This document shows positions 1 to 5,475 of a stretch of DNA of 5,475 nucleotides, piece after piece. Location of the stretch: the NCBI GenBank assembly GCA_023432655.1, contig JAEYUK010000187.1:1-5475 (forward strand), read 5' to 3'. The position numbers and the translations under genes are program-made. The notes below the pieces were generated by a model that did no database searches, was not told where the DNA came from, and saw only the letters and a list, made by a program, of their open reading frames with translations. Origin of the DNA: Pseudomonadota bacterium. Lineage in GTDB: Bacteria; Bdellovibrionota; Bacteriovoracia; Bacteriovoracales; Bacteriovoracaceae. The stretch's first letter is position 1, and the number at the start of each line of letters is the position of its first letter.

Positions 1-236
1 AGCTTCTTTCGTAGTCTTTCTCGGCGATTTCTTTGCCCTTGATGACATTCAGACACGGCCTTCTCGTCTTTGGCTTCTTGAATACATTCTTTAGACTTTT
101 GAAGTTCTACAATTCTTTTATCAAGACGCGAGATTAGATTCGCTTTCTTATCTTGGAGGAATTGGCCTTTAATTCTTTCGTTTGCAAGGGCCGCAGTAGT
201 GAGAAAAACCATGGTCAGGACAATAGACAACTTCAT
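1..236 (-). CDS. Small exported Cys-containing helical protein, 3' end beyond window edge
   Basis: Reading leftward from ATG at 236-234, the frame stays open for 78 codons to the window edge, so the C-terminus is missing. The N-terminus, MKLSIVLTMVFLTTAALA followed by NE, is a textbook Sec signal peptide: one Lys, a hydrophobic core of about 12 residues, and an ALA cleavage site after residue 18. The mature part is highly charged and predicted helical or coiled coil (KANLISRLDKRIVELQKSK). It carries two cysteines in the contexts KECIQEAKD and SECHQGQR, 14 residues apart, which could form a disulfide in the periplasm. An SD sequence, AGGGAG (247-242), lies 5 nt before the start and supports it. 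I do not recognise a named family; short secreted proteins with such Cys pairs occur in predatory bacteria. It is co-oriented with queC but separated by 45 bp and probably has its own promoter. Function unknown. Confidence 0.75.
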   Translation of the reverse strand, partial: MKLSIVLTMVFLTTAALANERIKGQFLQDKKANLISRLDKRIVELQKSKECIQEAKDEKAVSECHQGQRNRRERLRKK

Positions 237-241
237 ACACA

Positions 242-247
242 CTCCCT
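242..247 (-). promoter_or_regulatory. Shine-Dalgarno site of the exported-protein gene
   Basis: On the minus strand AGGGAG ends 5 nt before ATG 236-234. It is a strong match to the anti-SD of 16S rRNA and fixes the start of the short secreted protein, agreeing with the signal peptide that begins there. Confidence 0.7.
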
Positions 248-267
248 GTGTTTTTACAGATGCTTTT

Positions 268-295
268 AGTGTAAGTGGCCCTTATTGGTAGTCAA
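268..295 (-). promoter_or_regulatory. Candidate sigma70-type promoter for the exported-protein gene, overlapping the end of queC
   Basis: On the minus strand TTGACT (295-290, 5 of 6 matches to the -35 consensus) is followed after 16 bp by TACACT (273-268, 4 of 6 to the -10 consensus). Transcription would start near 261, giving a leader of about 25 nt that contains the AGGGAG site. The -35 box lies within the last codons of queC and the stop codon falls in the spacer. No convincing terminator lies between queC and this gene, so readthrough from the pgm-queC operon is the alternative. The call rests on pattern only. Confidence 0.35.
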
Positions 296-950
296 TAGGA
301 TCATTTATTCCGGCCTCTTTGAAGCCTCTTAAACGAAGGGCACAAGAATCGCATTGGCCGCAGGCCTTATCGCTACTTTTATAACATGACCAACTGAGCG
401 AGAAAGGAACCTTTAGATCAAGACCCTTTTGAACGATCTCGCGTTTTTTCATGTTGATGACAGGGGTAATGATCTCAATGTCACCGGCCTTTGTTCCTTC
501 TTTAATAAGCTTATTAAAGGCCTCGTAATAAGAGGGGCGGCAATCGGGATAGCCAGGAGAATCTTCGTAATTGGCCCCGATAAAAAGCTTTCTGGCACCG
601 ACAACCTCTGCCCAAGATACGGCGAGGGAGAGAATGATCGAATTTCTGAAAGGAACGTAGGAATCAGGAATAATTTTAGAGTCGCCTTGATAACTTTTAA
701 CAGTGATCGATTCGTCAGTCAGGGAGCTTCCCCCGATTTGTTTTAGAAAAGTCATATCGATGACTTTTCTATTCTGTTCCGGGATGTGATAGAAATCAGC
801 TATTTCGTCAAAAGCCTTCCTCTCCCTGGCCGAAGTTTTCTGGCCATAATTCATGTGGAGGAAGGAGACGTCGTAATTTTCTTTCAAAGCAATTCCGGCA
901 CAGACGAGAGAGTCCATGCCGCCACTAACTAATACAATCGCTTTTTCCAT
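282..950 (-). CDS. queC: 7-cyano-7-deazaguanine (preQ0) synthase QueC
   Basis: QueC is a cytosolic ATP-dependent enzyme that converts 7-carboxy-7-deazaguanine plus ammonia to preQ0, the nitrile precursor of the tRNA nucleoside queuosine. The 222-aa product has the normal family length. The PP-loop for ATP binding is SGGMDS at residues 9-14, following the strand AIVLV. Conserved segments include YVPFRNSIILSLA (98-110) and GANYEDSPGYPDCRPSY (125-141). The zinc site has four cysteines, C189, C197, C200 and C203, in SCYKSSDKACGQCDSC. I start at ATG 950-948 (MEKAIVLVSGG). A longer frame back to 989 would add 13 charged residues that overlap the end of the mutase gene and lie ahead of the family's usual first strand. 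The chosen start is 1 nt after the mutase TAG, which suggests translational coupling. No other queuosine genes (queD, queE, queF) are in the window. Confidence 0.96.
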   Translation of the reverse strand: MEKAIVLVSGGMDSLVCAGIALKENYDVSFLHMNYGQKTSARERKAFDEIADFYHIPEQNRKVIDMTFLKQIGGSSLTDESITVKSYQGDSKIIPDSYVPFRNSIILSLAVSWAEVVGARKLFIGANYEDSPGYPDCRPSYYEAFNKLIKEGTKAGDIEIITPVINMKKREIVQKGLDLKVPFSLSWSCYKSSDKACGQCDSCALRLRGFKEAGINDPIDYQ

Positions 951-951
951 T

Positions 952-2715
952 CTAGGCTTTCTCACACAATTCGGTGATTTTCTCTTCAATGATTTTCACT
1001 TTCTTTAAAGCATTGATTTTTTTCTCAGAAAGTTCGCCTTCTGTTTCTCGTACCATCGTATAGAATTTAATTTTTGGTTCTGTTCCGGATGGTCTTAAAA
1101 AAAGTCGGTTTCCACTGGCGAAAGTAAAACTTAAAACATTACTTTTTGGTAAAGCAATCATCTTGTTGCTTTTAAGACGAATGTCCGTTGATAATGAGGT
1201 CTGATAATCTTCCTTGGCAATGATTTCTTCGCCAGCAAACTGAGTCTCAGGGTATTGTCTGAAGTATTCCATGATACGGGAGATCTTTTGAGCACCCTGG
1301 ATACCTTCATAATCAAGAGATACAAGTGACTCATAGAAAAAACCAAATTTTGAGTAAATTTCATCCAAAGCATCAACTAGACTCATCCCTTTACGTTTGT
1401 AGTAGAGAGCGACTTCTGACATAAGGGCCATTGAACTTACTCCGTCTTTATCGCGAGACTCGTTATGTGGCATATATCCAAAAGATTCCTCAGAGGCAAA
1501 AACGAAATTGTGAGGAGACTTTTTCTCTTCTAGTTCTCGGATGAGTCCTGCCATCCACTTGAATCCAGTAAGGGTATCCATGACAGTTCCCCCAAAATGC
1601 TCAACGATGGCATTTTGAATAGGTGAGGTCACAATGGACTTTATAACTAACGCTTTTTCTGGAAGGGTTTTCTTTTCTGCTTTAATGGAGAAGACGTAAT
1701 AAAGCATTAACGCTGCAATCTGGTTGCCGTTCAAAATAGCAGGTTTCCCATGATCGTTAACAACCACACCCAAACGGTCTCCATCTGGATCTGTTCCATA
1801 AGCGATGTCCCAGTTGTTTTTCATCATGTAATCAATCGCCATGGCCATGGCCTTAGGATCTTCCGGGTTAGGGGACTTTACAGTTGGAAAATTACCGTCT
1901 GGTTTTGCCTGATCAGGGATTGAATAAAATTTTGTAAAACCAAGACGTCGGGCAGTTTCATTACAAGGAACTTCTCCCGTTCCGTGAAGGGCCGTATAGA
2001 CAATTGAAAGTTCTGACCCATGGGACTTACAAAGTTCCAGGTCTTGAATGACTTTCTTTTCGATAACTTGATAGAAAGCTTCTTCAACTTTTTCATCTGT
2101 CCAAATAGCAAGCCCCTTAGCTTCTGCTTCTTCAAAGCTCATGTATTTGATCATGCCCCAATCTGTCAGCTTATTGTATTCAGTGATGACTTCTTTATCG
2201 ACGGGTGGGACGACTTGAGCTCCGTCATTCCAGAAAGCTTTAAATCCATTATAGATAGGAGGATTGTGGCTTGCCGTAATCATGATTCCTGTCTGGGCCT
2301 TATAATAGCGTACGCCAAAAGATAACATCGGAGTGGGAGTTAAAACTTTAAAGACATAGGCCTTGATACCATTCGCTGCAAACACGCCGGCCGCTTCCAT
2401 TGCGAATTCTTTTGAGCAATTTCTCGAGTCGTAAGAGATCACCGCACTTCCGCCTCCAAAATGTTTAATCACATTGTTAGCTAGTGCCTGGGTCGCTCTT
2501 CGAACATTATATCTATTCATGCGGTTTTGCCCCATACCCATAGGGGCACGAAGACCGCCCGTTCCGAATTCTAAATCGCGGTAGAATCTTTCTGTCAGTT
2601 CCACTTCATTTTTTGGAAGATCAGATAAAAGATTATTAATTTCTTTTCTATCGGCTTCACTAAAATAGGTATTGTTTCCCCATAAAGTGGCGTTCTCAAT
2701 TATTTTTGGGTCCAT
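952..2715 (-). CDS. Phospho-sugar mutase (phosphoglucomutase/phosphomannomutase, PgcA/PGM2 type)
   Basis: This is a member of the alpha-D-phosphohexomutase superfamily, which interconverts 1- and 6-phospho sugars, most likely glucose and/or mannose, in the cytosol. That step links glycolysis to glycogen, nucleotide-sugar and envelope synthesis. All four hallmark loops are present. They are the phosphoserine loop TASHNP (147-152, S149), the magnesium loop DPDGDR (309-314), the sugar-binding loop EESFGY (409-414) and the C-terminal phosphate-binding loop RPSGTEPKIKFY (541-552). An N-terminal FGTGGLRAPMG (50-60) and the length of 587 aa place it with Bacillus PgcA (YhxB) and eukaryotic PGM2 rather than the shorter (about 450 aa) ManB/AlgC or GlmM types. 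Exact sugar specificity cannot be read from sequence. The ATG is supported by AAGGAA (2726-2721) 5 nt upstream. It is the first gene of an apparent two-gene operon with queC. The frame is intact, with no missing catalytic loop. Confidence 0.95.
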   Translation of the reverse strand: MDPKIIENATLWGNNTYFSEADRKEINNLLSDLPKNEVELTERFYRDLEFGTGGLRAPMGMGQNRMNRYNVRRATQALANNVIKHFGGGSAVISYDSRNCSKEFAMEAAGVFAANGIKAYVFKVLTPTPMLSFGVRYYKAQTGIMITASHNPPIYNGFKAFWNDGAQVVPPVDKEVITEYNKLTDWGMIKYMSFEEAEAKGLAIWTDEKVEEAFYQVIEKKVIQDLELCKSHGSELSIVYTALHGTGEVPCNETARRLGFTKFYSIPDQAKPDGNFPTVKSPNPEDPKAMAMAIDYMMKNNWDIAYGTDPDGDRLGVVVNDHGKPAILNGNQIAALMLYYVFSIKAEKKTLPEKALVIKSIVTSPIQNAIVEHFGGTVMDTLTGFKWMAGLIRELEEKKSPHNFVFASEESFGYMPHNESRDKDGVSSMALMSEVALYYKRKGMSLVDALDEIYSKFGFFYESLVSLDYEGIQGAQKISRIMEYFRQYPETQFAGEEIIAKEDYQTSLSTDIRLKSNKMIALPKSNVLSFTFASGNRLFLRPSGTEPKIKFYTMVRETEGELSEKKINALKKVKIIEEKITELCEKA

Positions 2716-2720
2716 AAGCT

Positions 2721-2726
2721 TTCCTT
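2721..2726 (-). promoter_or_regulatory. Shine-Dalgarno site of the phosphohexomutase gene
   Basis: On the minus strand AAGGAA (2726-2721) lies 5 nt before ATG 2715-2713 and supports that start codon. Confidence 0.65.
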
Positions 2727-2742
2727 AGTTTTATTCGTTATC

Positions 2743-2771
2743 AAGCTACGGCTGAGATGAAAAAAAGTCAA
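2743..2771 (-). promoter_or_regulatory. Candidate sigma70-type promoter of the pgm-queC operon
   Basis: On the minus strand TTGACT (2771-2766, 5 of 6) is followed after exactly 17 bp by TAGCTT (2748-2743, 3 of 6, keeping the important TA and final T). The start of transcription would be near 2736, giving a leader of about 20 nt that contains the AAGGAA site. The -10 box is weak, so the position is tentative. A promoter somewhere in this 121-bp divergent region is expected. Confidence 0.4.
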
Positions 2772-2801
2772 AAATAACACACAGCAAATACGTTAAGGAT
2801 C

Positions 2802-2830
2802 TTGATAGTTACTCCATCCGGAACTAAAAT
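2802..2830 (+). promoter_or_regulatory. Strong sigma70-type promoter of the ferredoxin gene, positioned for leaderless initiation
   Basis: TTGATA (2802-2807, 5 of 6) and TAAAAT (2825-2830, 5 of 6) are separated by the optimal 17 bp. The usual start of transcription, 6-8 nt after the -10 box, falls on 2836-2838, that is, on the A of the ferredoxin ATG at 2837. No SD-like sequence precedes that ATG, as expected if the mRNA has no leader. The promoter sits back-to-back with the one for the pgm-queC operon without overlapping it. Confidence 0.6.
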
Positions 2831-2836
2831 GCCCCC

Positions 2837-3085
2837 ATGTCGAATCCAAAGAATAAACATCCCAAAAATATCCCTGGTCCTTTTTATTGCACAGATCCTG
2901 ATGATGATGGTGGAGAAGGGTGTATCGCTTGCAATGTTTGCTATGCTGGTGCTCCTGAATTTTTCGCTGAAGATGATTCAGGAAATGCTTACGTAAAAAA
3001 GCAACCTTCAACACCCGACGAAATTGCTTTATGTGAAGAGCAGATGGATTCATGCCCAGTAAATTCAATCGGTAAAAACGGTTAA
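2837..3085 (+). CDS. Single-cluster 4Fe-4S ferredoxin
   Basis: An 82-aa acidic electron carrier of the short bacterial ferredoxin type. Cluster ligands are visible as C29-x2-C32-x2-C35 (GCIACNVC) and C73 followed by Pro (DSCPVNSIG), the normal pattern for one [4Fe-4S] centre. Two further cysteines are present: C66, seven residues before the last ligand, where related ferredoxins often have a disulfide Cys, and C18. Between the first strand (GPFYC) and the first ligand there is an acidic stretch, TDPDDDGGEG (19-28). The start at 2837 is secure at its 5' side because an in-frame TAA lies at 2825-2827 with no start codon between. No SD is present and the promoter places transcription start at the ATG. 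It is followed after 61 bp, with no terminator, by the antiporter gene, so co-transcription is likely. The redox partner cannot be inferred. Confidence 0.93.
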   Translation: MSNPKNKHPKNIPGPFYCTDPDDDGGEGCIACNVCYAGAPEFFAEDDSGNAYVKKQPSTPDEIALCEEQMDSCPVNSIGKNG

Positions 3086-3134
3086 CTCTTTTCGATCTCA
3101 AGGTTTACCTTTAGACTAATGCTATTAATCTCAA

Positions 3135-3139
3135 AGGGG
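3135..3139 (+). promoter_or_regulatory. Shine-Dalgarno site of the antiporter gene
   Basis: AGGGG at 3135-3139, within CAAAGGGG, lies 7 nt before ATG 3147. It is a clear ribosome binding site, unlike the ferredoxin gene upstream, and fixes the antiporter start. I could not find a convincing promoter in the 61-bp gap (3086-3146), which favours co-transcription with the ferredoxin gene. Confidence 0.65.
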
Positions 3140-3146
3140 TAACCAA

Positions 3147-4427
3147 ATGAATCCTAGTTTTATCCAGGTGGTCGCGACCGTTATCTTCGCTCTCGCCATC
3201 ATCCATACGTTTTTAGTGAGTAAGTTTGCTCACATCGCTCATAAATATCCGGAAGGATCTATCGGCGAAAACTTCTGGCATTTTATGGCCGAAGTTGAAG
3301 CTGTGTTTGGGATGTGGTCGGCAGTCTTTCTTATGATTATGGTTTTTTCAGAAGGCTGGGGCTCACCCATAACTTACTTAGAGAGTCTAAACTTCACTGA
3401 ACCAGCCTTTGTTTTTGTGATCATGGCCATGGCTGGAACACGACCAGTGATCAAGCTGGCGGAAAAAATCATCATTGCTATTTCTAAACTCGTTCCTTTA
3501 CCAAGAAAGATGGCCTTTTATATTACGGCTTTAGTGGTAGGGCCTCTTCTAGGCTCTTTCATTACTGAGCCAGCGGCGATGACTGTAACTGCCATCATCT
3601 TACTTAAGAACTTTTTCTCTAAAGAGATGAGCACTAAGTTCAAATATGCCACTATCGGTCTGTTGTTTGTGAACATTTCAATTGGTGGAACTCTCACTCA
3701 CTTTGCGGCACCTCCCGTTTTGATGGTCGCTGGAAAATGGGGTTGGGGCATGGGCCATATGTTCTTCCATTTTGGCTACAAAGCTATGATTTCTTGTATT
3801 GTGAGTGCGATTGCGGTTGGCTTTTATTTTAAGAATGAGCTATCTGGTAATTTTGAACTTCGCCCTGACAATACTGAAAAAATGCTTCCTCCAGCGTGGA
3901 TAACTCTGATTCATTTAGTTTTCCTTGCTCTGGTTGTATTAACAGCTCACCACATGGTTTTCTTCCTTGGCTTATTCTTATTCTTCCTAGGATTCACGGT
4001 TGTGACTCAAGAGTATCAAGATGAGGTCCAAGTTAAGTCATCTTTAATGGTAGGTTTCTTTTTGGGAGGACTTATCGTTCTGGGAAGTGAGCAGAGATGG
4101 TGGTTACAACCTTTGATCTCCGGTCTTTCAGATCAGGTTCTCTTCTTTGGTGCCACAGGTTTGACTGGTATCACTGATAATGCTGCTCTTACTTATCTTG
4201 GGTCTTTAGTTGAACTGACTGATTCTGCAAAATATTTCTTAGTCGCTGGTGCTGTTACAGGTGGTGGTCTTACTGTTATTGCCAACGCACCAAACCCTGC
4301 CGGTTATGGAATCTTAAAAGATTCATTCGGACCAGATGGTATCTCTCCTTTAGGTATCCTGAAAGGGGCCTTACTCCCAACTTTTATCGCCATCCTTTGC
4401 TTTGAACTTTTACCTAGTTTTATGTAA
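3147..4427 (+). CDS. Putative Na+/H+ antiporter, polytopic inner-membrane protein (ion transporter superfamily-like)
   Basis: A 426-aa very hydrophobic protein with roughly 11-13 membrane segments by eye, for example at 7-23, 50-67, 123-152, 168-195, 250-285, 298-312, 361-380 and 402-422. It resembles the family annotated as putative Na+/H+ antiporter (Na_H_antiport_3), recalled from memory, and more generally NhaD/CitM-like ion transporters. It contains two related signature pairs. The first is FITEPAAMT (138-146) with GGTLTHFAAPP (180-190); the second is GITDNAALT (341-349) with GGGLTVIANAPNP (372-384). Acidic residues inside predicted membrane segments (E49 and E51 in AEVEAVF, E141, D344) are candidates for ion binding. 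It would exchange Na+ for protons across the inner membrane, but the substrate is inferred rather than shown. It lies 61 bp after the ferredoxin gene and ends 6 nt before a strong terminator stem, so it is the last gene of that transcript. Confidence 0.8.
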   Translation: MNPSFIQVVATVIFALAIIHTFLVSKFAHIAHKYPEGSIGENFWHFMAEVEAVFGMWSAVFLMIMVFSEGWGSPITYLESLNFTEPAFVFVIMAMAGTRPVIKLAEKIIIAISKLVPLPRKMAFYITALVVGPLLGSFITEPAAMTVTAIILLKNFFSKEMSTKFKYATIGLLFVNISIGGTLTHFAAPPVLMVAGKWGWGMGHMFFHFGYKAMISCIVSAIAVGFYFKNELSGNFELRPDNTEKMLPPAWITLIHLVFLALVVLTAHHMVFFLGLFLFFLGFTVVTQEYQDEVQVKSSLMVGFFLGGLIVLGSEQRWWLQPLISGLSDQVLFFGATGLTGITDNAALTYLGSLVELTDSAKYFLVAGAVTGGGLTVIANAPNPAGYGILKDSFGPDGISPLGILKGALLPTFIAILCFELLPSFM

Positions 4428-4433
4428 ATCGGG

Positions 4434-4459
4434 AAAGGGCACTTAGGTGCCCTTTTTTT
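4434..4459 (+). terminator. Strong intrinsic (rho-independent) terminator after the antiporter gene
   Basis: A perfect 9-bp stem, AAAGGGCAC (4434-4442) pairing with GTGCCCTTT (4447-4455), closes a TTAG loop (4443-4446). It is followed directly by a T-tract, with seven T in all at 4453-4459. It begins 6 nt after the antiporter TAA. Its last T is immediately followed by the ATG of the next gene, so it must also act as, or restrict, that gene's leader. Confidence 0.93.
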
Positions 4460-5475
4460 ATGACTGATAACCCAAACGCTTTTAAAAATTTTATCAATAA
4501 AGAAGTCACTCGTAAGCTTGCTGAGGCGATTGTCGTTCAGTATCCGTCCTTTAATTCCAGAAAATTCCTTCTCCTTAACCACGAGCTTGATCAATTAGAA
4601 TTAAAACAAAGAGTGAAGTTAGTTACCCATCATTTGAAGCTCAATTTGGAACTCCCATATCCTGAAGCTCTCGAGATCTTAGCGAAGGCGATGGCTTCCG
4701 GGAACCTGAGAGGATTTGAACTTTGGCCATTTTCTGAGTTTATTTCCCAGTTTGGGCTGGACCACTTTGATATATCGCTCAAGGTCCTCTATCAGATGAC
4801 TGAACGTTTCACCGCAGAGTTTGCGATCAGACCCTTTCTTTTGAAGGATCATAAGAGAGTTCTAAAATTTTTTAATAAATGGGTGAAAGACAGAAATGTT
4901 CATGTCAGAAGGTGGGTTTCAGAAGGAACAAGACCTCTTCTTCCTTGGGGGGAAAGACTGCCACTTTTCATCATGGACCCGACTCATACTATTCTGTTAC
5001 TGAATCAATTGAAATTTGATGAAGAGCTGTATGTGCGAAAAAGTGTTGCGAATCATTTGAATGATATTTCTAAAAATCATCCGCAGGTGGTAATTGATCT
5101 TCTCCGTCTTTGGGAAAAAGACACTCCTGCCGTTCATCGTGAAAAAATAGAATGGATCAAACGGCATGCCTTAAGAACTCTTGTAAAAAAAGGTGATAAG
5201 CGTGCTTTAAAGATTCTAGGAGTAGGAGACACGAAGGTTAGAATTAAAAACCTTAAGACCCATAAGAAAGATCTGAAGCTTCATGAGGAATTGATTTTTA
5301 AATTTGAGATTCAATCTGAAAGTAAAAAGCCACAGAAGCTAGTTGTGGATTATGTCATTGATTTCATGAAATCCAATGGAAAAATGGGAAAGAAAGTTTA
5401 TAAACTTAAAACCTTAGATTTAGGAGCAGGTGAGAGCAGAGAATTCAGAAAGAAACATTCTTTACGGCCAATCAC
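4460..5475 (+). CDS. alkC: AlkC-type DNA alkylation repair glycosylase, 3' end beyond window edge
   Basis: A cytosolic base-excision repair enzyme of the AlkC/AlkD HEAT-like superfamily, whose members remove alkylated bases such as 3-methyladenine and 3-methylcytosine from DNA. The frame is open for 338 codons to the window edge. About 30 residues are probably missing, judging from a usual length near 370. Family segments visible are FINKEVTRKLAEAI (11-24), LELKQRVKLVTHHL (46-59), TERFTAEFAIRPFL (114-127, with E120 a likely key acidic residue) and HVRRWVSEGTRPLLPWG (148-164). AlkD-like helical repeats follow at YVRKSVANHLNDISKNHP (191-208) and RHALRTLVKKGDKRALKILG (235-254). From about 258 the sequence becomes strand-rich (LIFKFEIQS, KLVVDYVIDF, KKVYKLKTL), fitting the Ig-like C-terminal domain of some AlkC proteins. 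ATG 4460 is the only usable start, since an in-frame TAG at 4415-4417 precedes it with no ATG, GTG or TTG between. The leader is unusual because the ATG touches the upstream terminator. Confidence 0.88.
   Translation, partial: MTDNPNAFKNFINKEVTRKLAEAIVVQYPSFNSRKFLLLNHELDQLELKQRVKLVTHHLKLNLELPYPEALEILAKAMASGNLRGFELWPFSEFISQFGLDHFDISLKVLYQMTERFTAEFAIRPFLLKDHKRVLKFFNKWVKDRNVHVRRWVSEGTRPLLPWGERLPLFIMDPTHTILLLNQLKFDEELYVRKSVANHLNDISKNHPQVVIDLLRLWEKDTPAVHREKIEWIKRHALRTLVKKGDKRALKILGVGDTKVRIKNLKTHKKDLKLHEELIFKFEIQSESKKPQKLVVDYVIDFMKSNGKMGKKVYKLKTLDLGAGESREFRKKHSLRPI

Noticed and set aside
1..60. Possible frameshift near the left edge, because another frame reads KGKEIAEKDYERS with pleasant codon use
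   Set aside because: The original frame stays open and keeps a sensible Cys-pair and charged-helix pattern (AVSECHQGQRNRRERLRKK), so no frameshift is needed. Sequence beyond the edge would settle it.
237..281. Possible hairpin CTGT-GTTTTT-ACAG (246-259) as a terminator after queC
   Set aside because: The stem is only 4 bp and no T-tract follows it on the minus strand.
429..746. 105-aa plus-strand open frame inside queC
   Set aside because: It is antisense to well-conserved queC motifs, has no ribosome binding site and no recognisable protein features; it is a shadow frame.
1158..2325. Three further open frames (72, 85 and 101 aa) inside the phosphohexomutase gene
   Set aside because: All lie within a gene whose motifs are intact from end to end. 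Their translations look like off-frame sequence.
2793..3101. 102-aa minus-strand frame and a 64-aa plus-strand frame (2802-2996) overlapping the ferredoxin gene
   Set aside because: The ferredoxin frame carries the complete Cys ligand pattern. The overlapping frames show no family features and would cover the promoter.
3089..3128. Possible promoter before the antiporter gene (TAGACT at 3112-3117, TATTAA at 3123-3128)
   Set aside because: No acceptable -35 box lies 16-18 bp upstream of either: TTTTCG is 2 of 6, and TTTACC is only 13 bp from TATTAA.
3095..3134. Direct repeat ATCTCAA (3095-3101 and 3128-3134) and small inverted repeat AAGGT-TT-ACCTT (3100-3111) in the gap before the antiporter gene
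   Set aside because: The repeats are short and the second copy is part of the SD region. The inverted repeat has a 2-nt centre and no T-tract, so it is not a terminator and could be chance.
4304..4594. 96-aa minus-strand frame across the antiporter end, terminator and alkC start
   Set aside because: It runs through a clear terminator and antisense to two recognisable genes; no ribosome binding site or motif supports it.

Overview
The window is ordinary-looking bacterial chromosomal DNA: densely packed, with intergenic gaps of 1 to 121 bp and a moderately low GC content by eye. The proteins are those of a Gram-negative type bacterium. From the style of the small ferredoxin, the AlkC-like protein and a short secreted Cys-pair protein, my best guess is the Bdellovibrio/Bacteriovorax group (Bdellovibrionota). 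This is a recollection-based impression, not a proof. I see no mobile elements, tRNAs, rRNAs, CRISPR arrays or phage genes.

The left half (1-2715) reads leftward on the minus strand. A phosphohexomutase (PgcA/PGM2-like, 587 aa) is followed after a single base by queC, the preQ0 synthase of the queuosine pathway. These two form a tight, probably translationally coupled operon driven by a candidate sigma70-type promoter at 2743-2771. Farther left, on the same strand, a small exported protein with a clear signal peptide begins and runs off the window edge. It has its own good ribosome binding site and a candidate promoter overlapping the end of queC.

The right half (2837-5475) reads rightward. 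A one-cluster 4Fe-4S ferredoxin starts at 2837 and is followed by a polytopic putative Na+/H+ antiporter (426 aa). The pair ends at a strong intrinsic terminator (4434-4459). A DNA alkylation repair protein of the AlkC type, with HEAT-like helical repeats and the beginning of an Ig-like C-terminal domain, then starts on the very next base and continues past the right edge.

No entirely new system is evident. The two most unusual signals are regulatory. First, a near-consensus promoter (TTGATA, 17 bp, TAAAAT) is placed so that transcription should begin at the ferredoxin start codon, which predicts a leaderless mRNA. Second, the alkC-like start codon directly abuts the U-tract of the upstream terminator. 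That gene's only visible leader is therefore a terminator hairpin that also contains its best Shine-Dalgarno-like sequence.
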